Source: an uncultured Collinsella sp. (GTDB lineage: Bacteria > Actinomycetota > Coriobacteriia > Coriobacteriales > Coriobacteriaceae). From it: a stretch of 64,000 nt of DNA. Numbering within the stretch: position 1 is the stretch's first letter; the number at the start of each line of letters is the position of its first letter. The notes beneath the pieces were generated by a model. The model saw only the letters and a program-made list of their open reading frames with translations. It did not search any database and had not been told where the DNA came from. Shown in pieces: positions 27,840-36,451 of this stretch. The DNA is taken from assembly GCA_900544135.1 (NCBI GenBank), contig UQTU01000001.1, forward strand, positions 62,001 through 126,000, read 5' to 3'. The translations under genes were made by a program, and so were the position numbers.

Positions 27840-27908
27840 TGTTAAGTATTATGATGTTTGTGCTTGCTATATTTAACGATTAGAATGCTTAACGAGGTGA
27901 TGCAGCAG

Positions 27909-29282
27909 ATGAATACTTCCAACTATATAACCATGGGTGACGCCGCGCGCCTGCTGGGCGTTACGAAGGCCCGTATATCGCAACTGGCTGCATCGGGAAC
28001 GCTCGCGTGCGATATCGTCGGTGGGCGGAAAATGGTTCAGTACGATTCCGCGATTGGTTATCAAAAGGTCCGTAAGCGTGGGCGCCGTCCCGCAGCTGAC
28101 GTAGGGCGCAAGTTCACGTTGATGTCAACCGACCACGAGGTCGCGCATGTCTCGTTTGATCCAACGCGCGAGTTTTCCTTTGAAATTGCCGACATACTCG
28201 ATGCACGAAGGATGCCGTTTGGCACGTGCTCGAGTTCTTCTCCAACGGTGAATAAACGAGCACTCAACACGTGGTGGAGTCACCGGTCGGTGCCCGACGT
28301 CCGCCCCGGACTCATCTCGCGCTATCGCGAGCTGGGAATTGACAGCGGTATTGAAGTGCCCGTTCGTTGCCTGGGTTTTTCGCTTTCGGATTGCTATTGG
28401 CTAAGACCGGTCGACTGCGACGAGCTCAATTGGCAGCACCTCAATTACTTCGAAAACAATTTTGAACGGTCGGCACCCGAGCATCGTTCAGGCTGGCTTG
28501 AGGGCATCGGACTCAAAAATCCTGACAATACGTCCGAGGGCGAGCTCCCCAAATCCTGGATGATCCGCAATGGCGTTCGCATCCTGGTTAAAGGATGCGG
28601 AATGGACGATCAGCGACCGTTTAACGAGGCGGTTGCAACAGCTCTACATCGGCGTCTGCTATCCAAAGGTGAGTTTGTTCCCTATACGGTCGAGCGCATG
28701 TTCGACGGGCCCGTATGCCTATGCGATGACTTTCTTAATGGCCGTGAGGAATACGTGCCGGCCGCTTATATCAGGGACGCACTCGGTGGCCAGCGAGGAA
28801 ACTCAACATACGATCGATACTGTCGCTTTCTTGGCAGACACGGGGCTGACGAAGCCACGGTAAGAAAATCCATGTCGCAGATGATTGTCTGCGATGCCCT
28901 CCTGGCCAACAGCGACCGCCACTGGCGAAACTTCGGCATCATCCGCAATGTCGACACGCTGGAAATGCGGCCTGCACCGCTGTTCGATAGTGGCAATTGC
29001 CTGTGGTACAACGTGCCAACCGCCGTGCTCGTTGCCGGGGAGTTTGGATTTGCCGCCAAACCGTTTGGTCCGGACCCTTCCACTCAGCTAGCATTTGCTG
29101 ACTCGCTCGATTGGTTCGATGCGTCGCATCTCGATGGGTTCGTCGACGAGGCAGTCGAAATCCTCTCACAAAGCGCATGGGCAACAGCAGGCAATCGCCT
29201 CAAGGCCATCCGCCGCGGTCTCGAGCGCCGCACGATAGAGGTAAGCGCCGCCGTTGAGGTGCTACGGCACGTGCAGAGATAA
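27909..29282 (+). CDS. HipA-like protein kinase with fused N-terminal HTH domain
   Basis: A 457-residue protein joining two parts. Residues 6-45 (ITMGDAARLLGVTKARISQL) form an excisionase/MerR-type helix-turn-helix. The rest carries HipA-fold kinase landmarks: ATP lysine in RILVKGCG (Lys228), helix Glu240 in NEAVATAL, catalytic loop NSDRHWRNFG (Asp336, Asn341) and metal Asp360 in PLFDSGN. There is no separate hipB-type antitoxin gene on either side. Several starts are possible; ATG 27909 follows GAGGTG at 11 bases. Codon use is less GC-rich than in neighbouring genes, and the gene sits between two near-identical palindromes, which suggests acquisition as a unit. The substrate is unknown. It could act alone like CtkA-type kinases, or as a self-regulated toxin. 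Confidence 0.8.
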   Translation: MNTSNYITMGDAARLLGVTKARISQLAASGTLACDIVGGRKMVQYDSAIGYQKVRKRGRRPAADVGRKFTLMSTDHEVAHVSFDPTREFSFEIADILDARRMPFGTCSSSSPTVNKRALNTWWSHRSVPDVRPGLISRYRELGIDSGIEVPVRCLGFSLSDCYWLRPVDCDELNWQHLNYFENNFERSAPEHRSGWLEGIGLKNPDNTSEGELPKSWMIRNGVRILVKGCGMDDQRPFNEAVATALHRRLLSKGEFVPYTVERMFDGPVCLCDDFLNGREEYVPAAYIRDALGGQRGNSTYDRYCRFLGRHGADEATVRKSMSQMIVCDALLANSDRHWRNFGIIRNVDTLEMRPAPLFDSGNCLWYNVPTAVLVAGEFGFAAKPFGPDPSTQLAFADSLDWFDASHLDGFVDEAVEILSQSAWATAGNRLKAIRRGLERRTIEVSAAVEVLRHVQR

Positions 29283-29296
29283 CAGCACTGCCCCCT

Positions 29297-29365
29297 AAGT
29301 TGCGGTGAAATAGGGACTGTTTGGCGGTTTTAAACGCTTAAACAGTCCCTATTTCACCGCAACTT
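29297..29365. repeat. Palindromic repeat, TTGCGGTGAAAT family, copy 3
   Basis: The arms TTGCGGTGAAATAGGGACTG and CAGTCCCTATTTCACCGCAA are identical to those of copy 2 (apart from its one loop-side change). The loop differs (GGCGGTTTTAAACGC). It lies 15 bp after the HipA-like gene. Confidence 0.9.
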
Positions 29366-29417
29366 ACAGTGGGCGGCCTCGGTCGGTACTGCTGTGCCAG
29401 CCGAGGCCGCTGCTCCC

Positions 29418-30437
29418 CTAGCGCTGCACGTAGGCGCGGACGAGCTCGTAGGTGTTGCGCACGCCGTCGATGTGGCTGCGCTCGTAGTTGTGGCTCGCGT
29501 ACACGCCGGGGCCGATCAGACCGTGACGGATGTCGTAGCCGGCAGAAAGCGTGGCCTCAACGTCCGAGCCGTAATGCGGGTACACGTCGATGGCGTAATC
29601 AAGCTCGAGCTCGCGCGCGATGTTGGACAGCGTGGTCACCAGGTCGTAGTTGTAGGGGCCACCCGAATCCTTAGCGCAAATCGAAACCATGCGCTCGGTG
29701 CAGCCCAGGTCGTCGCCCACGCAGCCCATGTCCACGCTGATCATCTCGCGCGTGTCGGCCGGCACGAAAGCGCCGCCGTGGCCGACCTCCTCGTACACGG
29801 TGAAGAGCAGCGACACCTTGCGCGAAAGCGACACCTCGCCGTCAGCAACGGCGCGGGCCAGACCCAGCAGAATCGACGCCGACAGCTTGTCATCCAGGAA
29901 GCGGCTCTTAATGTAGCCGCTCTCCGTCACCGTGGTACGCGGATCCATAGCGATGATGTCGCCCGTCTGAATGCCCAGCTCAAGCACGTCATCCTTGCTG
30001 TCGACATTCTCGTCGAGCAGGATTTCCATGTTCTTCTCGATGGTCTTGACCGGCTCGTCGGCCACGTGCGCCGAAGGCTCGGTATTGAGGACCACACCCG
30101 TGTACACATTGCCGTCACGCGTGTAGACGGTGCAGTTCTCGCCATCGGCCGTAGACCACTGGTGCCCACCAAGCGTCGTGGGACGCAGCCGACCATTGTC
30201 CTTAATGGAACGCACCATGGCGCCCAGGGTGTCGACATGGCTCGCCAGTACGAGCGGCTCACCCTCGCCGCCAAGCTCGACCAGCACGTTGCCCTTATTG
30301 GAACGCTCGGGGCCAAAGCCCATATCGCGCAACGTTTCCATCAGATAATCAGTCGCCGCACGGGTATAGCCCGTAGGCGAAGCAATCGAGGTAAGCGCCT
30401 TCAACTGGTCAGTAATATAGGAGAGCGTAGAATCCAT
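29418..30437 (-). CDS. M42 family metallopeptidase (glutamyl/deblocking aminopeptidase type)
   Basis: A cytoplasmic di-metal aminopeptidase of about 339 residues. The metal and catalytic residues are visible in LASHVDTLGAMV (His, Asp), FLDDKLSASILLGLAR (bridging Asp), EEVGHGG (catalytic Glu pair), ISVDMGCVGDD and VYASHNYERSH (final His). The order matches M42 rather than M20. I start at ATG 30437 (MDSTLSYITDQLK). A GTG three codons upstream with AAAGGG before it is an equally good start. The longer form from 30503 has no homology character. Confidence 0.88.
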   Translation of the reverse strand: MDSTLSYITDQLKALTSIASPTGYTRAATDYLMETLRDMGFGPERSNKGNVLVELGGEGEPLVLASHVDTLGAMVRSIKDNGRLRPTTLGGHQWSTADGENCTVYTRDGNVYTGVVLNTEPSAHVADEPVKTIEKNMEILLDENVDSKDDVLELGIQTGDIIAMDPRTTVTESGYIKSRFLDDKLSASILLGLARAVADGEVSLSRKVSLLFTVYEEVGHGGAFVPADTREMISVDMGCVGDDLGCTERMVSICAKDSGGPYNYDLVTTLSNIARELELDYAIDVYPHYGSDVEATLSAGYDIRHGLIGPGVYASHNYERSHIDGVRNTYELVRAYVQR

Positions 30438-30569
30438 CTTGGACACCAAAGTCACCCTTTCATATCGAATTAAACCCACAGCAACAATACCACCGCGAGC
30501 CATCTTTTTACCTAGCGAGATGACCCATCGAGCTCGCCAGGACTGCGCCCGCCACGATAACGAGCCGGC

Positions 30570-30690
30570 GGCCCCCTGCCGTTAGCCCCACAATCTTTCC
30601 GCAGGACGGAGGAAGCCCCCGCCGCACGAAGTGCGCAGCGGGGGCTTCCGACATGTCCGAGGACGATTGTGGGGCTAACGGGCAGGGGCC
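30570..30690. repeat. Nested cruciform-type palindrome between M42 gene and fucO
   Basis: Outer arms of about 24 bp (30570-30595 and 30665-30690, core CCGTTAGCCCCACAATC) surround a second perfect hairpin, GGAAGCCCCCGCCGCAC / GTGCGCAGCGGGGGCTTCC (30611-30649). The total is about 120 bp, starting 12 bp past the fucO stop. There is no T-run on the minus strand, so simple termination is not evident. Confidence 0.8.
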
Positions 30691-30702
30691 CGCCGAACCA
30701 AG

Positions 30703-31869
30703 TTAGGCAGCCGGGCAGATCTTCTTGAAGAGCTCGATGACGTCGTCGAGCGTCGCCTCGCGCGGGTTACCCGGGAAGCAGGCGTCAGCCATGGCGTCCT
30801 TGGCCAGGACCTCGATCTCGTCAGCCTTCATGGCCTCGCAGACGTGCGGGATGTTCACGTCGGCAGAGAGCTGCTTGACGGCGGCGATGGCGGCGTCGGC
30901 GGCCTCGTCGGTGCTCATGCCCGTGGTGTCAACGCCCATGGCGACGGCAACCTTGGCCAGACGCTCGGCGCAAACCGGCTTGTTGAACTCCATGGCGATC
31001 GGCAGCAGCATGGCGCAAGCGACGCCGTGCGGAGTGTCGTAGTGGGCAGACAGGGTGTGAGCCATGGCATGGTCGATGCCCAGGCCGACGTTGGAGAAGC
31101 CCATGCCGGCGACATACTGGCCAAGAGCCATGCCCTCGCGGCCGGAGCCGGGCTGACCGGACTTGGCCTCGGCAACGGAGTCGCGCAGATTCTCGCTGAT
31201 CAGCTTAATGGCCTCAAAGTGGAACATGTCGGAGAGCTCCCAAGCACCCTTGGTGGTGTAGCCCTCGATGGCGTGGGTCAGAGCATCCATGCCGGTAGAA
31301 GCGGTCAGGCCGGCGGGCATGGAGGCCATCATGTCGGGGTCGACGACGGCGACCTCAGGGGCGTCGTTGGTGTCGACGCACACGAACTTGCGGACCTTCT
31401 CGGGGTCGGTGATGACGTAGTTGATGGTCACCTCGGCGGCGGTACCGGCGGTCGTCGGCACGGCGATGGTGAACACGGCGTGGTTCTTGGTGGGAGCAAC
31501 GCCCTCGAGGCTGCGGACATCGGCAAACTCGGGGTTGTTGATGATGATGCCAATGGCCTTTGCGGTGTCCATGGAGGAGCCACCACCGATGGTCACGATA
31601 GCGTCAGCCTCGGCGGCCTTGAAGGCCTCGACGCCGTCCTTGACGTTCTGGATAGTGGGGTTGGGCTTGATCTCGGAGTAGAGGCTCCAAGCGATGCCGG
31701 CGGCGTCGAGCTCGTCGGTCACCTTAGCGGTAACGCCAAACTTGACCAGATCGGGGTCGGAGCAGACGAAGATCTTCTTGTAGCCGCGACGCTGGAGCTC
31801 GCCGGGGATCTCCTTGATGGCGCCAGAACCATGATAAGAAATGGTGTTGAGAACGAAACGATTAGCCAT
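30703..31869 (-). CDS. fucO: Lactaldehyde reductase / propanediol oxidoreductase (iron-containing ADH)
   Basis: A group III iron-dependent alcohol dehydrogenase of 388 residues. It is close to E. coli FucO across its length: N-terminal MANRFVLN, IGIIINNPEFADVRSLEG, PTTAGTAAEVTINYVITD, VDALTHAIEGY-like metal Asp/His (MDALTHAIEGY), and DHAMAHTLSAHYDTPHG with the remaining His ligands. It should reduce lactaldehyde to 1,2-propanediol in fucose or rhamnose fermentation, although a general 1,2-diol or aldehyde role is possible because no fucose genes lie nearby. ATG 31869 follows GGGAGG. The longer frame to 31911 is not supported. Confidence 0.9.
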   Translation of the reverse strand: MANRFVLNTISYHGSGAIKEIPGELQRRGYKKIFVCSDPDLVKFGVTAKVTDELDAAGIAWSLYSEIKPNPTIQNVKDGVEAFKAAEADAIVTIGGGSSMDTAKAIGIIINNPEFADVRSLEGVAPTKNHAVFTIAVPTTAGTAAEVTINYVITDPEKVRKFVCVDTNDAPEVAVVDPDMMASMPAGLTASTGMDALTHAIEGYTTKGAWELSDMFHFEAIKLISENLRDSVAEAKSGQPGSGREGMALGQYVAGMGFSNVGLGIDHAMAHTLSAHYDTPHGVACAMLLPIAMEFNKPVCAERLAKVAVAMGVDTTGMSTDEAADAAIAAVKQLSADVNIPHVCEAMKADEIEVLAKDAMADACFPGNPREATLDDVIELFKKICPAA

Positions 31870-31928
31870 TGATAGCCTCCCATCGTGTGCGAGGCACCCA
31901 TTACGCCCCACGCTATGAGTCCCATCCT

Positions 31929-31984
31929 AACGCTTTTGAAACAAAAAACACGTGAGAACATCAAAATTGTTAAAGCGTTTCAAC
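31929..31984 (-). promoter_or_regulatory. Possible LacI-type operator pair upstream of fucO
   Basis: AACGCTTT (31929-31936) and its inverse AAAGCGTT (31972-31979) lie 43 bp apart in the fucO upstream region. The second is part of the partial palindrome GTTAAAGCGTTTCAAC with a central CG. This shape is typical of LacI/CcpA-type operators. No regulator gene is adjacent. Confidence 0.35.
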
Positions 31985-32001
31985 AGAAGATGAAAATCTA
32001 T

Positions 32002-32030
32002 TGCGGCAAAGGGGCTGTCCCTTTGCCGCA
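32002..32030 (-). terminator. Hairpin terminator behind the DUF1275 gene
   Basis: TGCGGCAAAG pairs perfectly with CTTTGCCGCA around a 9-nt loop. On the minus strand it is followed by a T-rich tract (ATAGATTTTCATC). It begins 6 bp after the stop codon. Confidence 0.65.
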
Positions 32031-32035
32031 TTCGG

Positions 32036-32752
32036 TTACTTTCGACAGCCCTCTTTCCAAGCCTCGGCCGCAACCTTCCAGCGAAAACGCAAGTCGCGCT
32101 CGCGGTCGATGAACATGATGGCAAACGCGACAAACAGCAGCGCGCTCGCCACGACGATAGCGTGCAGCCCCATGCGCTCAATGCACCAATTGCCCAGCAC
32201 GGCGCCAAACACAAAGGTAAAGATCACACCAAAGTACAGCAGGCCGTTTTCCAAAAAGCCGCGCTTGTGGGTAATGATGTAATCGTCCACGTTTTGCAAG
32301 GCATTACGGAGGTTGCCGATACACATGGTCGTGGCGATGCCGTGACCGTGGATCTTGCGGAAGCTCTCGACTTGCATACCGCAGGCAAACGAAGTGAGGC
32401 AGTTGGCGAGCAGGTTGAAATCGCCACCGGGAATAAAACTCACGCCCAGCAAGATGACGGCTTCAAAGAACACCGTCACCTGACGCCAGTGGATCACGCT
32501 GCCAAAACGCTCGTGTACCAGGTCGGCAAGCATAATGCCCACAGCAAACGAAACCACAGGGAAGAAGTAACGCCCCGCAAGTGCCCAATTGCCCTCCGAA
32601 ATGCTCACGCCCACCAGCAGGATGTTGCCCGTCTGCGCGTTGGCGAAAACATGGTCGCGCCCAATGTACGAATACACATCCATAAAACCACCGGCGAGCG
32701 CCAAGATGATGCCCAGCTCAATGGATTCCGATATCTGTTTGGCACGCTGCAT
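32036..32752 (-). CDS. YoaK/DUF1275 family membrane protein
   Basis: About 238 residues with six hydrophobic segments. The opening ISESIELGIILALAGGFMDVYSY, then FANAQTGNILLVGVSI, and the later ATTMCIGNLRNALQNV and HKRGFLENGLLYFGVIFTFVFGA are typical of the DUF1275 family. Its function is not established; a transporter role is suspected from topology. ATG 32752 is preceded by GGAGG at ten bases. The longer frame to 32983 is non-homologous upstream sequence that overlaps the ygiQ promoter region. Confidence 0.9.
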   Translation of the reverse strand: MQRAKQISESIELGIILALAGGFMDVYSYIGRDHVFANAQTGNILLVGVSISEGNWALAGRYFFPVVSFAVGIMLADLVHERFGSVIHWRQVTVFFEAVILLGVSFIPGGDFNLLANCLTSFACGMQVESFRKIHGHGIATTMCIGNLRNALQNVDDYIITHKRGFLENGLLYFGVIFTFVFGAVLGNWCIERMGLHAIVVASALLFVAFAIMFIDRERDLRFRWKVAAEAWKEGCRK

Positions 32753-32931
32753 CGTCGTGCATCCTCCTTGTTGACGACCCTCTCGTGCGTTGGCGGAGAC
32801 ATAGCCGCCGTTCATACTGTAACCCATTGACAACATGGCGTGCGCGCGAGACGGGTTCTCCAACGCGCAGATACACAGTCTGGAAACAAACGGCGGGCGC
32901 GGCACCGACACCCGAGACCTCGTGTACTCCA

Positions 32932-32964
32932 CCAGTCTTTTTAGCCCCGTCCTAAAAAGACTGG
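32932..32964. repeat. Perfect 13-bp hairpin upstream of ygiQ-like gene
   Basis: CCAGTCTTTTTAG pairs with CTAAAAAGACTGG around CCCCGTC. It lies in the leader or promoter region 39 bp before the GTG start. It shares its AGACTGG and CCCCGTC words with the long palindrome at 12624. Confidence 0.7.
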
Positions 32965-33002
32965 TTACAATTACGTGCAGCATACAAACACCGGGAGGGA
33001 TC

Positions 33003-35138
33003 GTGGCAAAAAAGCCTCAGCACGCTCAGAACAACCAGCGCAGTCAGCAGGGCAAACAGGGCCAGCAGCAAAAGCGCGGCGGTAAGGCACAGGGCTCGCG
33101 TCCCACGCATGCCCCGACAGCTCCCGCCCGTCCCTGGCGTCCGGGCCGCGACAAGTTCCTCCCCGTCAGCCGCGCCGATATGGACGCGCGCGGCTGGGAC
33201 CAGTGCGACTTCGTCTATATCTGCGGCGACGCCTACGTGGATCACCCCAGCTTTGGCATGGCTATCATCAGCCGCGTACTCGACGCGCACGGCTACAAAG
33301 TAGGCATTATCTGTCAGCCCGACTGGACCGACCCCGCCAGCATCACGGTGCTTGGCGAGCCGCGCTTGGGCTTTCTCGTCAGCGCCGGCAACATGGACTC
33401 CATGGTCAACCACTATTCGGTGACCAAGCACCGCCGCCACACCGACGCCTATACCCCTGGTGGCGAGGAGGGGCGCCGTCCCAATCGTGCCGTCACGGTC
33501 TACGGCAACCTCATCCGCCAGACGTTCAAGGACGCCCCCATCATTATCGGCGGCATCGAGGCGAGTCTGCGCCGCCTGGCCCACTATGACTACTGGCAGG
33601 ACAAGCTCAAGCGCTCGGTACTGCTCGACTCGGGCGCCGACATCCTCATCTACGGCATGGGCGAGCACGCGATCGTCGAGATCGCCGACGCGCTCGACGC
33701 GGGACTGCCCGTCGATCAGATCACCTATATCAACGGCACCGTCTACCGCACGGGCTCGCTCGACGAGGTCTACGACTACGACCTGCTGCCCAGCTGGGAC
33801 GACCTTACCGCCGACAAGCTCAACTACGCGCGCAGCTTTAACGTGCAGCAGCAGAATATGGACCCCATCACCGGTCATCGCCTGGTAGAGCCCTACCCCA
33901 ACAGCGTCTATGTGGTGCAGAACCCGCCGTCGGCAACACTCACCACCGACGAGATGGACGAGGTTGCCGAACTCCCCTACGCACGCGATTGGCATCCCGA
34001 CTACGACGCGGCGGGCGGCGTGCCGGCATTTGCCGAGATCAAGTTTTCCATTAGCTCCAACCGCGGGTGCTTTGGCGAGTGCTCGTTTTGCGCGCTCACC
34101 TTCCACCAGGGCCGCGTGTTGCAGATGCGTAGCCACGATTCGATCATGCGCGAGGCCGAGCTGCTCACGCACGATCCCGAGTTTAAGGGCTACATCAACG
34201 ACGTGGGCGGACCGACGGCGAACTTTAGCCGCCCTGCCTGCGACAAGCAGCTCAAGCACGGCGTGTGCAAGAACAAGCGCTGCCTGTGGCCGAGCGTGTG
34301 CAAGAACATGGTGGTCGACGAGAGCGGCTACACGCAGTTGCTGCGCGACCTGCGCCAGCTGCCGGGCGTTAAGAAGGTCTTCGTCCGCAGCGGCATCCGC
34401 TTTGACTACACCATGGCCGACGCCTCGGACGAGTTTTTGCGCGAGCTGCTGGAGCATCACGTCTCGGGCCAGCTGCGTGTAGCACCCGAGCACGTGAGCG
34501 ACGCGGTGCTCTCCGTGATGGGCAAGCCGAGCCGCGCCGTCTACGACGCGTTCTGCCGTAAATTTGAACGCCTGAACCGCGAATACGGACTTAAACAGTA
34601 TGTGGTACCGTACCTGATCTCGAGCCACCCCGGCTCAACGATGAAGGAAGCTGTGGACCTTGCCGAGGCCGTACGCGACATGGGCTACATGCCCGAACAG
34701 GTGCAGGACTTCTACCCCACCCCGTCCACCATGTCGACCTGCATGTACTACACCGGCGTGGACCCACGCACCATGCAGCCGATCTACGTGGCACGCGACC
34801 CGCACGAGAAGGCCATGCAGCGTGCGCTCATCCAATACCGCAAGCCCGAGAACTACAAGCTCGTACGCGAGGCACTGGAAAAGGCCGGCCGCCGCGATCT
34901 GATTGGCTACACCAAGCATTGCCTGATTCGCCCCGTGCCCCCGCGCCCGGGCGAGACATCGGCCAGCGGCGGACACGGCACTGGCAAGAAGGGCGGCAAA
35001 CCGCATGGTGACGGCGCTGGCAAGGGGCCCAAGGGCAGCAAGGGGCACGGCGGCATGTCGCGCGCACAGAACACTGCCGGGCGCAACCGTGCAGCTCAGG
35101 GACGTCAAGGCGCCAACGGAGGCGGACGCCGCAACTAG
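33003..35138 (+). CDS. YgiQ family (UPF0313) radical SAM protein
   Basis: A 711-residue protein. The N-terminal domain begins after a basic Gln-rich lead (AQNNQRSQQGKQGQQQKRGG). The radical SAM centre is SNRGCFGECSFCALTFHQGR (CxxxCxxC) near residue 350. LRVAPEHVSD and FYPTPSTMSTCMYYTG match the YgiQ family. The last 60 residues are Gly/Lys/His-rich and look disordered and nucleic-acid-binding. The reaction is unknown. The GTG start at 33003 follows GGGAGG. The upstream open frame to 32835 crosses the hairpin and is rejected. The 3' end overlaps the convergent CPBP gene by 4 bp. Confidence 0.92.
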   Translation: MAKKPQHAQNNQRSQQGKQGQQQKRGGKAQGSRPTHAPTAPARPWRPGRDKFLPVSRADMDARGWDQCDFVYICGDAYVDHPSFGMAIISRVLDAHGYKVGIICQPDWTDPASITVLGEPRLGFLVSAGNMDSMVNHYSVTKHRRHTDAYTPGGEEGRRPNRAVTVYGNLIRQTFKDAPIIIGGIEASLRRLAHYDYWQDKLKRSVLLDSGADILIYGMGEHAIVEIADALDAGLPVDQITYINGTVYRTGSLDEVYDYDLLPSWDDLTADKLNYARSFNVQQQNMDPITGHRLVEPYPNSVYVVQNPPSATLTTDEMDEVAELPYARDWHPDYDAAGGVPAFAEIKFSISSNRGCFGECSFCALTFHQGRVLQMRSHDSIMREAELLTHDPEFKGYINDVGGPTANFSRPACDKQLKHGVCKNKRCLWPSVCKNMVVDESGYTQLLRDLRQLPGVKKVFVRSGIRFDYTMADASDEFLRELLEHHVSGQLRVAPEHVSDAVLSVMGKPSRAVYDAFCRKFERLNREYGLKQYVVPYLISSHPGSTMKEAVDLAEAVRDMGYMPEQVQDFYPTPSTMSTCMYYTGVDPRTMQPIYVARDPHEKAMQRALIQYRKPENYKLVREALEKAGRRDLIGYTKHCLIRPVPPRPGETSASGGHGTGKKGGKPHGDGAGKGPKGSKGHGGMSRAQNTAGRNRAAQGRQGANGGGRRN

Positions 35139-36046
35139 GGCAGCGGTGCGCTCGCTGCATCCATCCCACACGCGCGGCGCAGCGACCGCATTGCCTCAAC
35201 GAGGATGACGCCGGCGATGGCGACCGTAATTGCCACGTCGAACGGCGTGTTCACAAACCAAAGCAACGTCATGAGATACGACCCGGCATTAAAGGCGAAG
35301 TGCAGCAGGATCGTGTAGCGGAGCTTTCCGGTCGTCACGAGCACCCAACCAAAGATGAGGCCGGCGGCACCCGCGTAGCAACCTTGCACCCAATTCATGT
35401 GCATAAAACCGAAGATTGCCGCCTGCAGCACAATCGCCGCGGTGATACCCCACGTGCTCGGGGCCGCCCAGGGCACCATGGCGCCGTCCTGCGCACCCGC
35501 ACGACGCCGGCGCTTCCAAAGTGGGCGGCACTGCGGATTAAACGCTCGGAGCGAAAACTCAAAAATGATGCCGCGCACCAGCAGCTCTTCACAAAATGGG
35601 GCGCCGAGCACCGTAGTCAGGACGGCGAGATAGCTGGTGTCGCCCATGCCTGTTTCCTCGACAAGCTCGCTGTAGTCGGCCGCAGCCTCGGGCAACAGCG
35701 ACAGCACGGCGTCGGTCACGTAGCCAACGACCACCTGCAGGGCAAGGCCGATCACGATAACGCAGGCGATGCGCTTCCACGCCCCACGCGCTCCCCCGCC
35801 GAGCGGATGCGCGCTTTGCCGGCGTGCCATAAACGAACGCGGCCACAGATAACGCCACCACAGCAGCGCCATTAAAAACGATGCCGTCTGCGCGACAGCC
35901 TGAAGCAATTGAATATCGAGGCCGTCAATCGAAAAGCCCATGAACACCGATGCGACGCCCAGAGCGGAGAACAAAACCACGCTCAGGGCGTTATCGGCAG
36001 CGACGACGCCAAAACAGGCAAGCGCCCAAATCATCGCATTGAGCAT
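35135..36046 (-). CDS. CPBP family intramembrane metalloprotease
   Basis: A polytopic membrane protein of 303 residues, with about eight hydrophobic segments. The CPBP (CAAX protease / bacteriocin-processing) motifs are present: GAPFCEELLVRGIIFEF (EExxxR) and, downstream, FGFMHMNWVQG with the metal-binding His. A third element, LHFAFNAGSY, has the His-Asn pair. These proteases act in prenyl-protein, bacteriocin-immunity or membrane-protein cleavage, and no target is indicated here. ATG 36046 follows GGAGG at five bases. Confidence 0.9.
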   Translation of the reverse strand: MLNAMIWALACFGVVAADNALSVVLFSALGVASVFMGFSIDGLDIQLLQAVAQTASFLMALLWWRYLWPRSFMARRQSAHPLGGGARGAWKRIACVIVIGLALQVVVGYVTDAVLSLLPEAAADYSELVEETGMGDTSYLAVLTTVLGAPFCEELLVRGIIFEFSLRAFNPQCRPLWKRRRRAGAQDGAMVPWAAPSTWGITAAIVLQAAIFGFMHMNWVQGCYAGAAGLIFGWVLVTTGKLRYTILLHFAFNAGSYLMTLLWFVNTPFDVAITVAIAGVILVEAMRSLRRACGMDAASAPLP

Positions 36047-36065
36047 GCCAACCTCCTCAAAACCC

Positions 36066-36136
36066 GGCACTTAGGGACGTTCCTTAACTGCCGGCAGAAA
36101 AGGAACGTCCCCAAATGCCGGCAGTTTGGGACAGTC
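36066..36136. repeat. GGGACGTTCCTT palindromic repeat, copy 1
   Basis: GGCACTTAGGGACGTTCCTT, then AACTGCCGGCAG, then AAAAGGAACGTCCCCAAATG and GCCGGCAG form overlapping hairpins. The family recurs at 42141 and 57801. It lies between the CPBP and antitoxin genes. Confidence 0.8.
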
Positions 36137-36137
36137 A

Positions 36138-36338
36138 TTATTGATGAGAATCGGGCGCAGTGCCAAAAGCCCCGTTCGGCGAGATGTCGAACGGGAAGGT
36201 GCCGCACCGATTGAACGCGGCGATAAACATGCGGATGGCGTTGGACGGCGTGGTGCCCACGAGCTGGGTTGCCGCCGCGAAGGCCGCCTTTTCCTCGGGC
36301 AAGACCTTCGCGACTACGGGGGTCATGTGTTCTGCCAT
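36138..36338 (-). CDS. RelB/DinJ family antitoxin, apparently orphan
   Basis: A 66-residue protein with the ribbon-helix-helix pattern of RelB/DinJ antitoxins: VVAKVLPEEKAAFAAATQLV, then GTTPSNAIRMFIAAFNRC, followed by a C-terminal PFDIS that usually contacts the toxin. ATG 36338 is fixed by AAGGAAG. No RelE/YafQ-type toxin frame follows within the next 90 bp; the next sequence is a repeat and then the CPBP gene. The control region upstream keeps an array of GGTATT half-sites, so autoregulation may persist. Confidence 0.82.
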   Translation of the reverse strand: MAEHMTPVVAKVLPEEKAAFAAATQLVGTTPSNAIRMFIAAFNRCGTFPFDISPNGAFGTAPDSHQ

Positions 36339-36451
36339 GGCGCTTCCTTTTTGAAACGACGGTAGTGCGGATAGATGCGGGCCACGCGGCTGGGCGACGG
36401 GCTGTGAAGGCAACCCGATTGGCCCGCATCTGGAGTTTGTTTCTGCGGCGT

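Noticed and set aside
27858..27908. Longer N-terminus for the HipA-like kinase (TTG at 27858)
   Set aside because: The extra codons overlap the probable -10 region and lack a ribosome site; ATG 27909 fits the GAGG site and the HTH start.
29297..29365. Interpreting the TTGCGGTGAAAT palindrome as a terminator
   Set aside because: No T-run follows on either strand, and the same arms occur at unrelated junctions, so it is treated as a repeat.
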